64,000 bases of DNA from Amorphus orientalis (lineage in GTDB: Bacteria > Pseudomonadota > Alphaproteobacteria > Rhizobiales > Amorphaceae), in contig NZ_JAUSUL010000005.1 in the NCBI RefSeq assembly GCF_030814015.1, positions 124,001-188,000 on the forward strand, written 5' to 3'. This document shows, one piece after another, positions 1 through 8,338 of the stretch. Every line of letters starts with the position of its first letter. Position 1 is the stretch's first letter. The position numbers were made by a program, and so were the translations under genes. Below the pieces are notes generated by a model. The model did no database searches, was not told the origin of the DNA, and worked only from the letters and a program-made list of their open reading frames with translations.

Positions 1-703
1 GCCCGAACGAGGTGCGCGTCATCATCAGGTGGACGGCGACGATGGCGATCAGGCCGAACACGAGGCCGCTGGAGATGGTGGTGTCGAACAGGCGCGGCAG
101 CCGGTCGGCGACGGCTAAGGTGCGGGTCTGGGGCACCGTCGTCGCCGGATCGAGGAAGACCAGCTTGACCAGCACGTTGGCGAGCGACGCGCCGAGGAAC
201 GTCATCATCAAGGTGGTGATGATCTCGTTGACGCCCTGATAGGCCTTCAGGAGCGCTGGAACGAGCGACCAGACGACCGCCACCGCGGTGGCGATGACGA
301 ACGCGACCAGAAGCGCGGCCCAGGCCGGCACGTGATCGGCCAGGAACGGCGCGCTTGCCGCCGCCGCGACCGCGCCGAGCAGGAACTGCCCGTCGCCGCC
401 GAGATTCCAGATCCCGGCTCGGAAAGCCACGATCAGCCCGGCCGCCAGGAACAGGAGCGGCGCCATGCGGGTCAGCGTCTGCTGGACGCCCGAGGGCGAC
501 AGAAGCCCCCGCTGGACCACATAGGAATAGTAGCGCAGCGGATCGACACCGAGCGCGAGCAGCAGAAGACCGGCGATCGCCAGCGCCACCACGACGGGAC
601 CGACGGTCATCAGGAGACGCTTGCCGGCGGCCCTGAGCCACTGCGACCCGCCCCCCGGGGCAAGCCGCTCGTCGCGGTCGGCTGAAACGCTTTCCGCGCT
701 CAT
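1..703 (-). CDS. BMP-type ABC transporter permease, 3' end outside window
   Basis: This is the N-terminal 234 residues of an inner-membrane permease of the BPD_transp_2 type, cut by the left edge of the window. After a hydrophilic start (MSAESVSADRDERL) there is a first membrane segment (VVVALAIAGLLLLALG). The family pattern then follows: FRAGIWNLGGDGQFLLGA near residues 110-125 and AYQGVNEIITTLMM near residue 165. It would form the channel for a nucleoside or related solute with the ATPase just upstream. The ATG overlaps the ATPase stop codon as ATGA, so the two are translationally coupled. The family is clear; the substrate is not known. Confidence 0.88.
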   Translation of the reverse strand, partial: MSAESVSADRDERLAPGGGSQWLRAAGKRLLMTVGPVVVALAIAGLLLLALGVDPLRYYSYVVQRGLLSPSGVQQTLTRMAPLLFLAAGLIVAFRAGIWNLGGDGQFLLGAVAAAASAPFLADHVPAWAALLVAFVIATAVAVVWSLVPALLKAYQGVNEIITTLMMTFLGASLANVLVKLVFLDPATTVPQTRTLAVADRLPRLFDTTISSGLVFGLIAIVAVHLMMTRTSFG

Positions 704-2280
704 GTCTCGAGCCCGATCATCAGACGCCCCACTTCCGTGCGTGCCTGCTCGCCATAGTCGACGATCCCGGCGATGCGGCCGCTTTCCATCACCGCGATCC
801 GGTCGCAGAGGCTCAGGAGCTCCTCCAGATCGGTGGAGATCACCAAGACGCCCTTGCCCTGATGGGCGACGTCGAGGATGCGTTCGCGGATCGTCAGCGT
901 GTTCGCCAGATCGAGCCCGTAGGTCGGCTTGTTGTAGATGATGAGCCGCGCGCCCTCGGCGAGTTCGCGCGCGAGCACGACCTTCTGCACGTTGCCGCCT
1001 GAAAGCTGGCCCACCGCCGTGTGCCGGCTCGGGGTGCGCACGTCGTAATCGTCGATCAGCGTATCGGCATGGGTCTCGATCCGGCCGGTCTGCTCCACCG
1101 CCCCCTTCCAGAAGGGCGGCTCGCCGATCTGCTTCAGGAAGAAGTTGATCGCCACCGGGAACGACCCGACCGTCCCCTCCCCCAGCCGGTCGTCGGTCAG
1201 ATAGCGCAGGCCGAGCTTTCGGCGGCGGGACACCGGCAGACCGGTGATCGTGCGGCCTTCGAACACGATTTCGCCGCTGCCTTCCCGGCGCTGGCCGGAC
1301 AGCACCTCGGCGAGTTGCTTCTGGCCGTTGCCGTCGATCCCGGCGATGCCGAAGATCTCGCCCGGGCGGACGTCAAACGAGATGTCGGTCAGTGCCGGCG
1401 TGTTGGGGCCGGCAGTCAGCGACAGGTTGCGGACCGACAGAAGCGGCTCGACCTCGTCGGAAAAAAGGGTTCGTGCCCGCCGCTCGGCCGCCGGATCGTC
1501 GCTACGGATCCCGAACATCAGCTCCACGATTTCGGCAATCAGGCTGCTCTCGTCGCGGCCGCGCACGCGCTCGGGGCCGAGTTCACCGACCTTGCGCCCG
1601 AGTTTCAGGATCGAAATGCGGTCGCCGAACGCGGTCGCCTCGCGCAGCTTGTGGGTGATGAAGACCACCGACAGGCCGCGCTCGACCAGCCTGCGCATCA
1701 GAGCGCCCAGTTCCTCGATCCCGGACGGCGTCAGCATCGAGGTGGATTCGTCGAGGATCAGGACGCGGCTGCCGCGCAGAAGCGCCCGAAGGATCTCCAC
1801 CATCTGCTGCTCGCCCAGGGACAAATCCTGGGCGAGGGCGTCCAGATTGACGCGCATGCCGAGCTGGCCGGCGAGATCCGCCACCCGGTCGGCCAGCTCG
1901 TGTTTGCGCGGGCGCTGCCACCAGGGCGCGCCGAGAAGCAGGTTTTCCGCCACAGTCAGGGTCGGGACCAGCATGGCATGCTGGAAGACGGTGCCGATGC
2001 CGAAGGCCAGCGCCTCGCGCGGCGAGCCGATCGCGCGCCGGTCTCCGTCGATCCGGATCTCGCCTTCGTCGGGTTGCTGCAGACCGGACAGCAGTCCGAT
2101 CAGAGTCGACTTGCCCGCCCCGTTCTCTCCGAGCAGGACGTGAACCTCGCCCGGCCTGAGATCGAGGTCGATGGAATCGTTGGCGACGATCCCGGGGAAC
2201 CGTTTCGTCACGCCGCTGAGCGAAACGATCGGACCGGTCTCGGCGCGCCTGTCGGCAGGAGCGTGCGCAAGGGAAGCCAA
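700..2280 (-). CDS. BMP-type ABC transporter ATPase (two ABC domains)
   Basis: 526-residue cytoplasmic ATPase with two fused ABC domains, as in nucleoside and simple-sugar importers of the YufO/NupO kind. Domain 1 has a good Walker A (GENGAGKST) and signature (LSLGEQQMVEI). Domain 2 has a degenerate Walker A (GIDGNGQKQ), signature LSGGNVQKV and an altered Walker B (IIYNKPTYGLD). A weak second site is usual in this family. The assigned start is a TTG; the conserved region (SLSGVTKRFPGIVAND) begins about 20 residues in, so the exact start is uncertain. It lies between its binding protein and the permease and overlaps the latter by 4 nt. Confidence 0.93.
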   Translation of the reverse strand: MASLAHAPADRRAETGPIVSLSGVTKRFPGIVANDSIDLDLRPGEVHVLLGENGAGKSTLIGLLSGLQQPDEGEIRIDGDRRAIGSPREALAFGIGTVFQHAMLVPTLTVAENLLLGAPWWQRPRKHELADRVADLAGQLGMRVNLDALAQDLSLGEQQMVEILRALLRGSRVLILDESTSMLTPSGIEELGALMRRLVERGLSVVFITHKLREATAFGDRISILKLGRKVGELGPERVRGRDESSLIAEIVELMFGIRSDDPAAERRARTLFSDEVEPLLSVRNLSLTAGPNTPALTDISFDVRPGEIFGIAGIDGNGQKQLAEVLSGQRREGSGEIVFEGRTITGLPVSRRRKLGLRYLTDDRLGEGTVGSFPVAINFFLKQIGEPPFWKGAVEQTGRIETHADTLIDDYDVRTPSRHTAVGQLSGGNVQKVVLARELAEGARLIIYNKPTYGLDLANTLTIRERILDVAHQGKGVLVISTDLEELLSLCDRIAVMESGRIAGIVDYGEQARTEVGRLMIGLET

Positions 2281-2310
2281 GGGCTCTATCCGCCTGTGTC
2301 GTCGAACGGG

Positions 2311-2335
2311 AAGAAGGAGGGGCGTCCGCCCCTCC
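2311..2335 (-). terminator. Hairpin between BMP receptor and ATPase genes
   Basis: Inverted repeat GGAGGGGCG / CGCCCCTCC with a very short loop, followed on the minus strand by the pyrimidine tract TTCTTCCC. It starts 12 nt after the receptor stop codon. It probably acts as a partial terminator or an mRNA 3' end stabiliser, giving more receptor than ATPase. Inference from structure and position only. Confidence 0.5.
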
Positions 2336-2346
2336 TCCGTTGCGCC

Positions 2347-3372
2347 CTACTGGGCGACGTCGCTCATCAGGGAGCGGACGTCTGTCGCTTCCCAGACCGG
2401 CTCGACGGTCACCTCGCCGGAGACGATGCCGTCCTTAACCTTCTCCATCGCGGCCCAGGCCTCCTCGTCCACCTGCGGGGTCTTCAAGAGGAACACGGAG
2501 CCGTCCTCGACGCCGATCGAGTAGTTCTTGGTGCCGTACTCGTCGGCTTTGAGATCCTCGATCATCGCCGTGAAGACCGGGGTCATGTCCCAGACAACCG
2601 AGGACAGGAGATGGCCCTTGTCGATCGACGTCTTGTCGCCGATCACGTCGATGAAAAGCACGTCGCCGCCGTCGGCCGCCTTGGTGGTCTCCACCGCCTG
2701 CAGCATGCCGAACGAGGAGCCGTTGCCCTGGCCGAAGATGATGTCGGCGCCGGCCGCGATGACGCTCTCCGTTACGCGCTTGCCGCCGGCGGCATCGGAA
2801 TAGGCGGCCGGACCGATGACGGCGTAGATCACCTTCACGTCCGGATCGGCGGCGTGCACGCCCTGGGCGAACGCCGCGGACTGGGCATTCCAGGCCGGCG
2901 GCTCGCCGGACACCACGATGCCGACGGTCTTGGACCGGCTCTGGTTGGCCGCCAGCACGCCGGCGAGGTACGCGCCCTCATGGCCGGACAGCGTGTAGTC
3001 GCCGATCAGCCCTTCCTTGCGGGCGTCCGGCGCGTCGACGATCGCGACCGGCACGCCGGTCTCCTCCGCAATCTCCGGCGCGGCGGTGTTGTAGCCGCTG
3101 GCGTGGGCGATCATCAGGTCCGCCCCTTCCTCCGAAAGTTCGCGCAGCGTCGGCCGCACGTCGCCATAGCCGAGGCCCTGGGCGACGATCAGCTCCACTC
3201 CGGCCTTGTCGGCAGCCGCCTGGGCGGCGTCGATGCCCTGCTGGTTCCAGCCGAAGTCGGTGCCCTCTTCGGGCGTCAGGATGGCGATCGCGTCGACGTC
3301 GGCCGCCGCGACCTGCGCCACCATGGCGCCCGAGAACACCAGCGCACCCGCTAGTCTCATTGCCTTTTTCAT
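2347..3372 (-). CDS. BMP family substrate-binding protein
   Basis: 341-residue periplasmic receptor of the BMP/Med (TmpC/PnrA-like) family, which delivers nucleosides or related solutes to the ABC importer encoded next. A signal peptide covers about the first 25 residues (MKKAMRLAGALVFSGAMVAQVAAA). Family features include DFGWNQQGIDAAQAAADK, DLMIAHASGYNTAAPEIA and VIFGQGNGSSFGMLQAVE. I chose the ATG at 3372 because GGAGAG lies 8 nt upstream; a GTG two codons earlier would leave only 2 nt of spacing. First gene of the operon, divergent from a small exported protein. Confidence 0.93.
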   Translation of the reverse strand: MKKAMRLAGALVFSGAMVAQVAAADVDAIAILTPEEGTDFGWNQQGIDAAQAAADKAGVELIVAQGLGYGDVRPTLRELSEEGADLMIAHASGYNTAAPEIAEETGVPVAIVDAPDARKEGLIGDYTLSGHEGAYLAGVLAANQSRSKTVGIVVSGEPPAWNAQSAAFAQGVHAADPDVKVIYAVIGPAAYSDAAGGKRVTESVIAAGADIIFGQGNGSSFGMLQAVETTKAADGGDVLFIDVIGDKTSIDKGHLLSSVVWDMTPVFTAMIEDLKADEYGTKNYSIGVEDGSVFLLKTPQVDEEAWAAMEKVKDGIVSGEVTVEPVWEATDVRSLMSDVAQ

Positions 3373-3456
3373 GTTCACATCTCTCCGCTCTGGACTTTAT
3401 CTGCTTTCTGTGAAAGCTCTTTTCTTCACGCAGACACGCTTCACACAGGATTTCGC

Positions 3457-3882
3457 GTGAAAAATCCCGCCCTCTTTCTTTGTTCTTTCCTTCTTCTCAT
3501 GCCGGCGCCCAGCATCGCGGTGGAATTGCACGAGATCGACGTGCGCCGCGGAACGGAAGGATTGGAAGAAACGCCGATTGAGATCGCGAATACCGGGCCC
3601 GCTCCCCTGTCGTGCACCGCACAGCTGGCCCACTGGTATTCGGAACCGGTGGCAACGGTCGCGCCGGGCGCGACCGGGACGGTGTCGCTGTGGTTCGACC
3701 CGCAGACCACGACCTTCGTCCGCCTGAACGCGCAGGAGGACAACATGCCCGTCGAGGCGCTGTGGTGCGGGATCGCGGGCCGCGCATACGAGACCCGGAC
3801 CGCCTTCCGCCTCGACCCGGACAGCGCCCGGCCGCGCAGCCTGAGCTGCGCCGCCGACGAGGACCGGGTGGTCTGCGAATAG
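3457..3882 (+). CDS. Small exported cysteine-containing protein, unknown function
   Basis: 141 residues with a clear signal peptide (KNPALFLCSFLLLMPAPSIA, cleavage near residue 21). The mature part is short, with several Cys residues (PLSCTAQLAHWY, ALWCGIAG, SLSCAADEDRVVCE) that could form periplasmic disulfides. The pattern of IEIANTGPAPLSCTAQ and VAPGATGTVSLWFDP resembles a small beta-sandwich, but I do not recognise a named family. The GTG start is preceded by AGGA at suitable spacing. It is divergent from the BMP receptor gene and convergent with dctP, 15 nt away. Confidence 0.7.
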   Translation: MKNPALFLCSFLLLMPAPSIAVELHEIDVRRGTEGLEETPIEIANTGPAPLSCTAQLAHWYSEPVATVAPGATGTVSLWFDPQTTTFVRLNAQEDNMPVEALWCGIAGRAYETRTAFRLDPDSARPRSLSCAADEDRVVCE

Positions 3883-3897
3883 GCCGGCATATCGGCG

Positions 3898-4920
3898 CTA
3901 CTTTCCGGACTTCTCGGCCACGAGCGCCTTCAGCCGGTCATACTCGGCTTCGACGGCCTCGTTCTCGGAGACCAGCTGTTCGGCAAGCTGGTTGAACTCG
4001 CTCAGAAGCTTGGTCTGCTCCTCCGACGGCAGGTGGTAGATCTCGCCACCGTTCTGCTCCCAGATGTCGTAGGTCCGCTGGACGTTCTCCACGCCCCACG
4101 GGAAGACTTCCTCCTCCGCTTCCCGTCCGGCTTCGATGATCGCCTGCTGCACCTCTTCCGGCTGGGACTGGAACCAGGCCTCGTTCATCACGGTGACGGA
4201 GACGATCTCGGCGAACCGCAGATCGGTGACGTTCTTGCCTACGTCGTAGAACTTGAACGCGGTCAGGATCGGCATGCCGACCAGCAGCCCGTCGAGGCCG
4301 CCGCTCTGGAGCTGCGGCACCACTTCCGACAGGGCCAGCGGCAGCGGGATCGCGCCGATCAGCTCCATCGGCTTCACCTGCATCGGCGAGGCGAAGGTGC
4401 GGATCTTCAGGCCCTCGAAATCGGAAAGCGTCTCGGCCGGCTCCATGGTGAAGACCACGGTCGGGCTGTTGTAGATCGCGCCGATCACCCTGAGGCCCTT
4501 GTCCAGAAACATGGTCTCCATGTGATCGCGGTAATCCGGATCATGGATAGCGGCGTCGACGTCCTCCGGCGTCTTGAACAGGCCCGGCACGTCGAACGCC
4601 TGGAAGCGCGGATCGACGTTGGTCATGAACGAGGTCGGTGTGGTGAAGGCCTCGATGGTGCCGAGCAGGACCCCTTCCGACATCCGCGGGATCGGGCCGA
4701 GTTGGCTGGCGGGGTAGATCTCGGTGGTGACCTGGTCGCCCACCTTTTCCTTGAGCTTCTCCGCGAAGACCTTCTGCCACTCGTGCTGAACGTCGTTGAT
4801 GGTCGCCGAAGCGAGCTTCAGGGTCGACTGCGCCGCCGCCGGCGCGGTCCAGGTCGCAGGTACGGCGATAAGGGCGAGCGCTCCCAGAAGGGCCGGCCCG
4901 ATCGAATTTCTGAACATCAT
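3898..4920 (-). CDS. TRAP transporter substrate-binding protein (DctP family)
   Basis: 340-residue periplasmic receptor that captures a small carboxylate-type solute for the DctQM permease encoded just upstream. There is a signal peptide to about residue 33 (ending TAPAAAQ). DctP hallmarks are EIYPASQLG near residue 70, KIRTFASPMQVKPMELIGA in the middle and GGLDGLLVGMP. The open frame extends far upstream in the same frame as DctM shadow sequence, but the real start is the ATG at 4920 (or 4917), which has AGAGGG 7 nt upstream. It is the last gene of the ten-gene operon, 26 nt after dctM. The substrate cannot be read from sequence. Confidence 0.93.
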   Translation of the reverse strand: MMFRNSIGPALLGALALIAVPATWTAPAAAQSTLKLASATINDVQHEWQKVFAEKLKEKVGDQVTTEIYPASQLGPIPRMSEGVLLGTIEAFTTPTSFMTNVDPRFQAFDVPGLFKTPEDVDAAIHDPDYRDHMETMFLDKGLRVIGAIYNSPTVVFTMEPAETLSDFEGLKIRTFASPMQVKPMELIGAIPLPLALSEVVPQLQSGGLDGLLVGMPILTAFKFYDVGKNVTDLRFAEIVSVTVMNEAWFQSQPEEVQQAIIEAGREAEEEVFPWGVENVQRTYDIWEQNGGEIYHLPSEEQTKLLSEFNQLAEQLVSENEAVEAEYDRLKALVAEKSGK

Positions 4921-4946
4921 CTGTTTCCCTCTTTTGTGTGTTGGCG

Positions 4947-6212
4947 TCATCGCACCAGCGCCAGCGAGAGCGCCGGCACGTAGGTGACGAGAAGCAGGGC
5001 CGCGATCTGGACGAGCACGAAGGGCCAGACGCCGCGATAGATCGCGTGCGCCGGCACACCGGTGACCGACTGGGCGACGAACAGGTTGAGCCCGAAGGGC
5101 GGCGTGAACATTCCGATCGCCAGGTTCACCGTCATGATCACGCCGAAGTGGATCGGATCGACACCGAGTGCGGCGGCAACGGGAACCAGAAGCGGGGCGA
5201 GCACCAGGATCGCCGAGGTCGGATCGAGGACGCAGCCGGTGATCAGAAGGAACACGTTCACGCACAGCAGGTACTCGACCGCCGACATGTCCATCGCCTG
5301 CAGCCAGCTGGTGATCGCCTGGGGAACGCCCTGGGTCGTGAGCAGCCAGGTGATCGCACCCGCCGTGGCGACGATGATCAGGATCTTCGCCGACAGCACC
5401 GCGGAGTCGGCCGCGGCGCGGACGATGTCGCCCCAGCTCATCGACCGGTAGACGTAGCGGGCGACGAGCATGGCGTAGAACGCCGCCACGCCGCCGGCCT
5501 CGGTCGGCGAGAAGAAGCCGCCATAGATCCCGCCCAGCACCACCACCGGCATCAGGATGCCCCAGACCGCCGACTTCGAGGTCGACAGGACGAGGCCGAG
5601 ATCGAACCGTCCCGCCCGGGGGACCTTCGCGCGGATCGCGACCATAACGACGTAGGCCGACATGATCGCGGCGATCACCAGTCCGGGAATGATGCCGGCC
5701 AGGAACAGATGCGGGATCGACTGCTCGGCGGCGAGGCCGTAGAGGATCATCGCGATCGACGGGGGGATGACGATGTCGATCGCGCCCGACGCGGCGAGCA
5801 GGCCGGCGGAGCGTTCGCGCCCGTACCCGGCATCGACGAGCTGCGGATAGAGCGTCTTGCCGAGGGCCGCCACGGCCGCCGCACTGGAGCCGGAGATCGC
5901 GCCCATCATCGAGGAGGCGCCGATCGTTCCGACCCCGAGGCTGCCGGGAATGCGGCCGGTCAAGGCCAGGACCCACTTGATCAGCCGGTCGGCGATGCCG
6001 CTACGGCCCATCAGGTCGCCGGCGAAGACGAAGAACGGCACAGCCAGAAGGGCGTAGTTGTCGAGGCCGCCGAAGACGACCTGCTGCAGCAGCAGCGGCG
6101 GCATCGGCAGCACGAAGGCCAGCGTCGCGGCGACGGCGACCAGGAAGACGAGGAAGACCGGCAGGCCGGACGCCAGAAGCGCGATCGGCAGGGCGGCGAG
6201 CGTCGCGATCAT
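4947..6212 (-). CDS. dctM: TRAP transporter large permease (DctM)
   Basis: 421-residue inner-membrane large subunit, about 12 membrane segments, which carries out sodium-coupled uptake with DctQ and the DctP receptor. Typical stretches include FFVFAGDLMGRSGIADRLI, ASSMMGAISGSSAAAVAALG, SGAIDIVIPPSIAMILYG and MTVNLAIGMFTPPFGLNLF. Length is usual for DctM. Its ATG overlaps the stop of the small-permease gene and it is followed by dctP, so the order is QMP. Confidence 0.95.
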   Translation of the reverse strand: MIATLAALPIALLASGLPVFLVFLVAVAATLAFVLPMPPLLLQQVVFGGLDNYALLAVPFFVFAGDLMGRSGIADRLIKWVLALTGRIPGSLGVGTIGASSMMGAISGSSAAAVAALGKTLYPQLVDAGYGRERSAGLLAASGAIDIVIPPSIAMILYGLAAEQSIPHLFLAGIIPGLVIAAIMSAYVVMVAIRAKVPRAGRFDLGLVLSTSKSAVWGILMPVVVLGGIYGGFFSPTEAGGVAAFYAMLVARYVYRSMSWGDIVRAAADSAVLSAKILIIVATAGAITWLLTTQGVPQAITSWLQAMDMSAVEYLLCVNVFLLITGCVLDPTSAILVLAPLLVPVAAALGVDPIHFGVIMTVNLAIGMFTPPFGLNLFVAQSVTGVPAHAIYRGVWPFVLVQIAALLLVTYVPALSLALVR

Positions 6213-6769
6213 GACGCGCCTCCCCCCGGATTCGGCCGGCGGACCGCGTCCGCGAACGCAATCCCGTCGCGGATGAAATAAACCAGCGACACCAGCGCCA
6301 TGGCAGCGAACCCGGCGAGCAGCGCGCCGTGCGGGACGATCATGGGAACCCCAAGCGTCATGCTCTTGGTTCCCAGAGCCGCGATGCGGGACACGAAGCT
6401 GTAGGACGCGTAGGTCGCGTAGGCCGTGGCCGCGAACGTCACCACGTCGTGCACCAGGTAGACAGCGAGCCTGGTCCGCGCCGACGCGTAGGTGGGCACC
6501 AGATCGATCGCGATGTGGGTCCGCCGGGCGAGCGCCAGCACCGCGCCGGCGACCACGATGAAGATCATGCCGAAGACCATGATCTCGTCGGTGCCCGTCA
6601 CGGAAAAGCGGAACAGGTAGCGGCCGGCGGCATTGCCCACGTTGATCAGCACGATCGCGATGAGCACGAGCCCCAGCACCGTTTCGACAGCGCGGCCGAG
6701 CTTGCCGGACGCGGAAGGCGCCAGCCGGCCCTTCCGGATCTGCGGCTCGCCCTCGGCGGCAATCGCCAT
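6209..6769 (-). CDS. dctQ: TRAP transporter small permease (DctQ)
   Basis: 186-residue inner-membrane subunit with four membrane segments. The conserved DctQ core is visible: RYLFRFSVTGTDEIMVFGMIF and RRTHIAIDLVPTYASARTR. It pairs with DctM. The stop codon overlaps the dctM start, and it follows the dehydrogenase gene with a 3-nt gap, so it is part of the long catabolic operon and not a separate transporter locus. Confidence 0.92.
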   Translation of the reverse strand: MAIAAEGEPQIRKGRLAPSASGKLGRAVETVLGLVLIAIVLINVGNAAGRYLFRFSVTGTDEIMVFGMIFIVVAGAVLALARRTHIAIDLVPTYASARTRLAVYLVHDVVTFAATAYATYASYSFVSRIAALGTKSMTLGVPMIVPHGALLAGFAAMALVSLVYFIRDGIAFADAVRRPNPGGGAS

Positions 6770-6772
6770 CCC

Positions 6773-7699
6773 TCAGGCCCCCTCTTCCAGGATCCGGCGG
6801 ATCGCGATCAGCTTGTCGGCGCGGTCCGCCTGCAGGTCAGCGATCGCGTCGGCGTCGTAGTCGTAGATGCCGCCTCCGGTCTTCAGGCCGAGCCTGCCCG
6901 CGCCCGTCTTCGCCTCGACGAGCGGCGCAATGTCGGAGCGGTTGCACAGATCGGCGTTCAGGAACGAGGAGACCGAGCGGTAGATGTCGAGACCGGCCAT
7001 ATCGAGCAGCGCCATCGGCCCGATGACCGCGATCTTGTAGCCGATGCCCCAGGAGACGCAGGTATCGGCGTCCTCCGGGTCGATCACGCCGCGCTCGACC
7101 AGGTCGACCACCTCGCGCAGCAGGGCGTAGAGAACCCGGTTTTCCACGAACCCCGGCACGTCCTTCTTCACCACCACCGGCAGCAGGCCGAGCGAGCGGA
7201 TCAGGTTGCGGATGGCTCCGACCGTTTCCGGAGCGGTGGCCTCGCCGGCGATCACCTCGATCATCGGGATGATGTGCGGCGGATTGGACCAGTGCATGCC
7301 GACGAAGCGGGCGGGATTGGAGATGCCCGCCTGCAGCTTCGTGATCGGAATGCCGGAGGTGTCGGTGGCGACGATGGTCTCCGGACCGATCAGGCCGTCG
7401 ATCTCGCGATAGACCGACGCCTTGATCTCCGCATGTTCGGGCACGTTCTCCAGAACGAGATCGGCGCCCTCGACCGCCTCCCGCAGCCCCGTCGCGAAGC
7501 GGATTTCAGCCTCGCCTTCCGGCGGTGGCTCGATGCCGAGCCGGTCCATCACGGTGCGGACGACGGGAAGCATGGCCCGGGCGCGTTCGATGGCCGCTCC
7601 GGACGTGTCCGTCGCAATCACCTCGAGGCCGCCGCGCGCCATGCGCGCGGCGATCCCCGGACCCATCGTGCCGAGACCGACCAGGGCGACCCGCTTCAT
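6773..7699 (-). CDS. 3-hydroxyacyl-CoA dehydrogenase family protein
   Basis: 308-residue NAD-dependent oxidoreductase. It has an N-terminal Rossmann motif (VALVGLGTMGPGIAARMA), the catalytic-region pattern ENVPEHAEIKASVYREID, the conserved GMHWSNPPHIIPMIEVIAG (His and Asn), and a short C-terminal 3HCDH domain (KDVPGFVENRVLYALLREV). The architecture fits a monofunctional beta-hydroxyacid or acyl-CoA dehydrogenase, or an L-carnitine-dehydrogenase-like enzyme; the substrate is not decided by the sequence. It lies 1 nt after the GST gene and 3 nt before dctQ. Confidence 0.9.
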   Translation of the reverse strand: MKRVALVGLGTMGPGIAARMARGGLEVIATDTSGAAIERARAMLPVVRTVMDRLGIEPPPEGEAEIRFATGLREAVEGADLVLENVPEHAEIKASVYREIDGLIGPETIVATDTSGIPITKLQAGISNPARFVGMHWSNPPHIIPMIEVIAGEATAPETVGAIRNLIRSLGLLPVVVKKDVPGFVENRVLYALLREVVDLVERGVIDPEDADTCVSWGIGYKIAVIGPMALLDMAGLDIYRSVSSFLNADLCNRSDIAPLVEAKTGAGRLGLKTGGGIYDYDADAIADLQADRADKLIAIRRILEEGA

Positions 7700-7700
7700 C

Positions 7701-8336
7701 TTACGCAGCCGCCGCGTTGGTGCTCTGGCGCTCGCCGAGCGCGACCTGGAATCCCTCCCGGTTGAGAAGGCTTTCCATCCAGCGGTCGAGGTTGGGGGTC
7801 GGCTTGCGCTCGATGTCGAAGCCCATGCAGCGCTTCAGAACCGGCGCCAGCGCGATGTCGGCGATGGTCAGCTTGCCGAGCGCGGCGAACTCCTTGCCCT
7901 CCATGTGGGCCTCGGCGATGGCCAGGAGATTGTCCATCTCCTTCGACGCCGCGCCGTAGGCCGCCGTCCGTTCTTCGGGCGCGAGCTTGGATTCCTTGAA
8001 CAGCGTCAGGTAGGGCGCGTTCACGGCTCCCAGAAGCCAGTCCATCCAGCGCTCGACCTCGGTCGCCTCGCCCGGCGTCGCGCCGGTGAGCTGGGCACCG
8101 CGGGTGGCGGCCAGATAGCGCAGGATCGTGTTGGATTCCCAGATCGTGAGGTCGCCGTCGATGACGGTGGGGACCTTCGCATTGGGGTTCAGGGCGAGAT
8201 ATTCGCTTGTCTGGGTGTTGCCGAACTGACGGCCATAGTCCTCGCGGACGTAAGGTGCCCCGAGCTCCTCCAGCATCCAGATGACTTTCTGAACGTTTCC
8301 GGACGTCTGGCGGCCGAGAAGTCTGATCTTGTCCAT
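7701..8336 (-). CDS. Glutathione S-transferase family protein
   Basis: 211-residue cytoplasmic GST. The N-terminal thioredoxin-fold domain has the usual GSH-binding pattern (QTSGNVQKVIWMLEELGAPY, NPNAKVPTVIDG, ESNTILRYLA). The C-terminal helical domain carries LTIADIALAPVLKR. In an operon with a gentisate-dioxygenase-like enzyme a GST could isomerise a ring-cleavage product, as maleylpyruvate isomerases do; that is inference. The ATG at 8336 is 2 nt after the TRAP permease stop and has no strong ribosome site of its own, so translation is probably coupled. Confidence 0.9.
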   Translation of the reverse strand: MDKIRLLGRQTSGNVQKVIWMLEELGAPYVREDYGRQFGNTQTSEYLALNPNAKVPTVIDGDLTIWESNTILRYLAATRGAQLTGATPGEATEVERWMDWLLGAVNAPYLTLFKESKLAPEERTAAYGAASKEMDNLLAIAEAHMEGKEFAALGKLTIADIALAPVLKRCMGFDIERKPTPNLDRWMESLLNREGFQVALGERQSTNAAAA

Positions 8337-8338
8337 GG

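Noticed and set aside
1021..3354. A 777-codon plus-strand ORF opposite the BMP importer genes, and similar very long plus-strand ORFs opposite the genes at 14.3-16.2, 17.2-19.2, 20.1-23.3 and 23.5-26.6 kb
   Set aside because: All lie antisense to well-supported genes, are rich in Arg, His, Gly and Ala, and match no family. They are frame shadows of GC-rich codon usage.
3898..5976. A possible DctM-DctP fusion protein from one long open frame
   Set aside because: The upstream half is out of frame with DctM and reads as shadow sequence. DctP has its own ribosome site, start and signal peptide at 4920.
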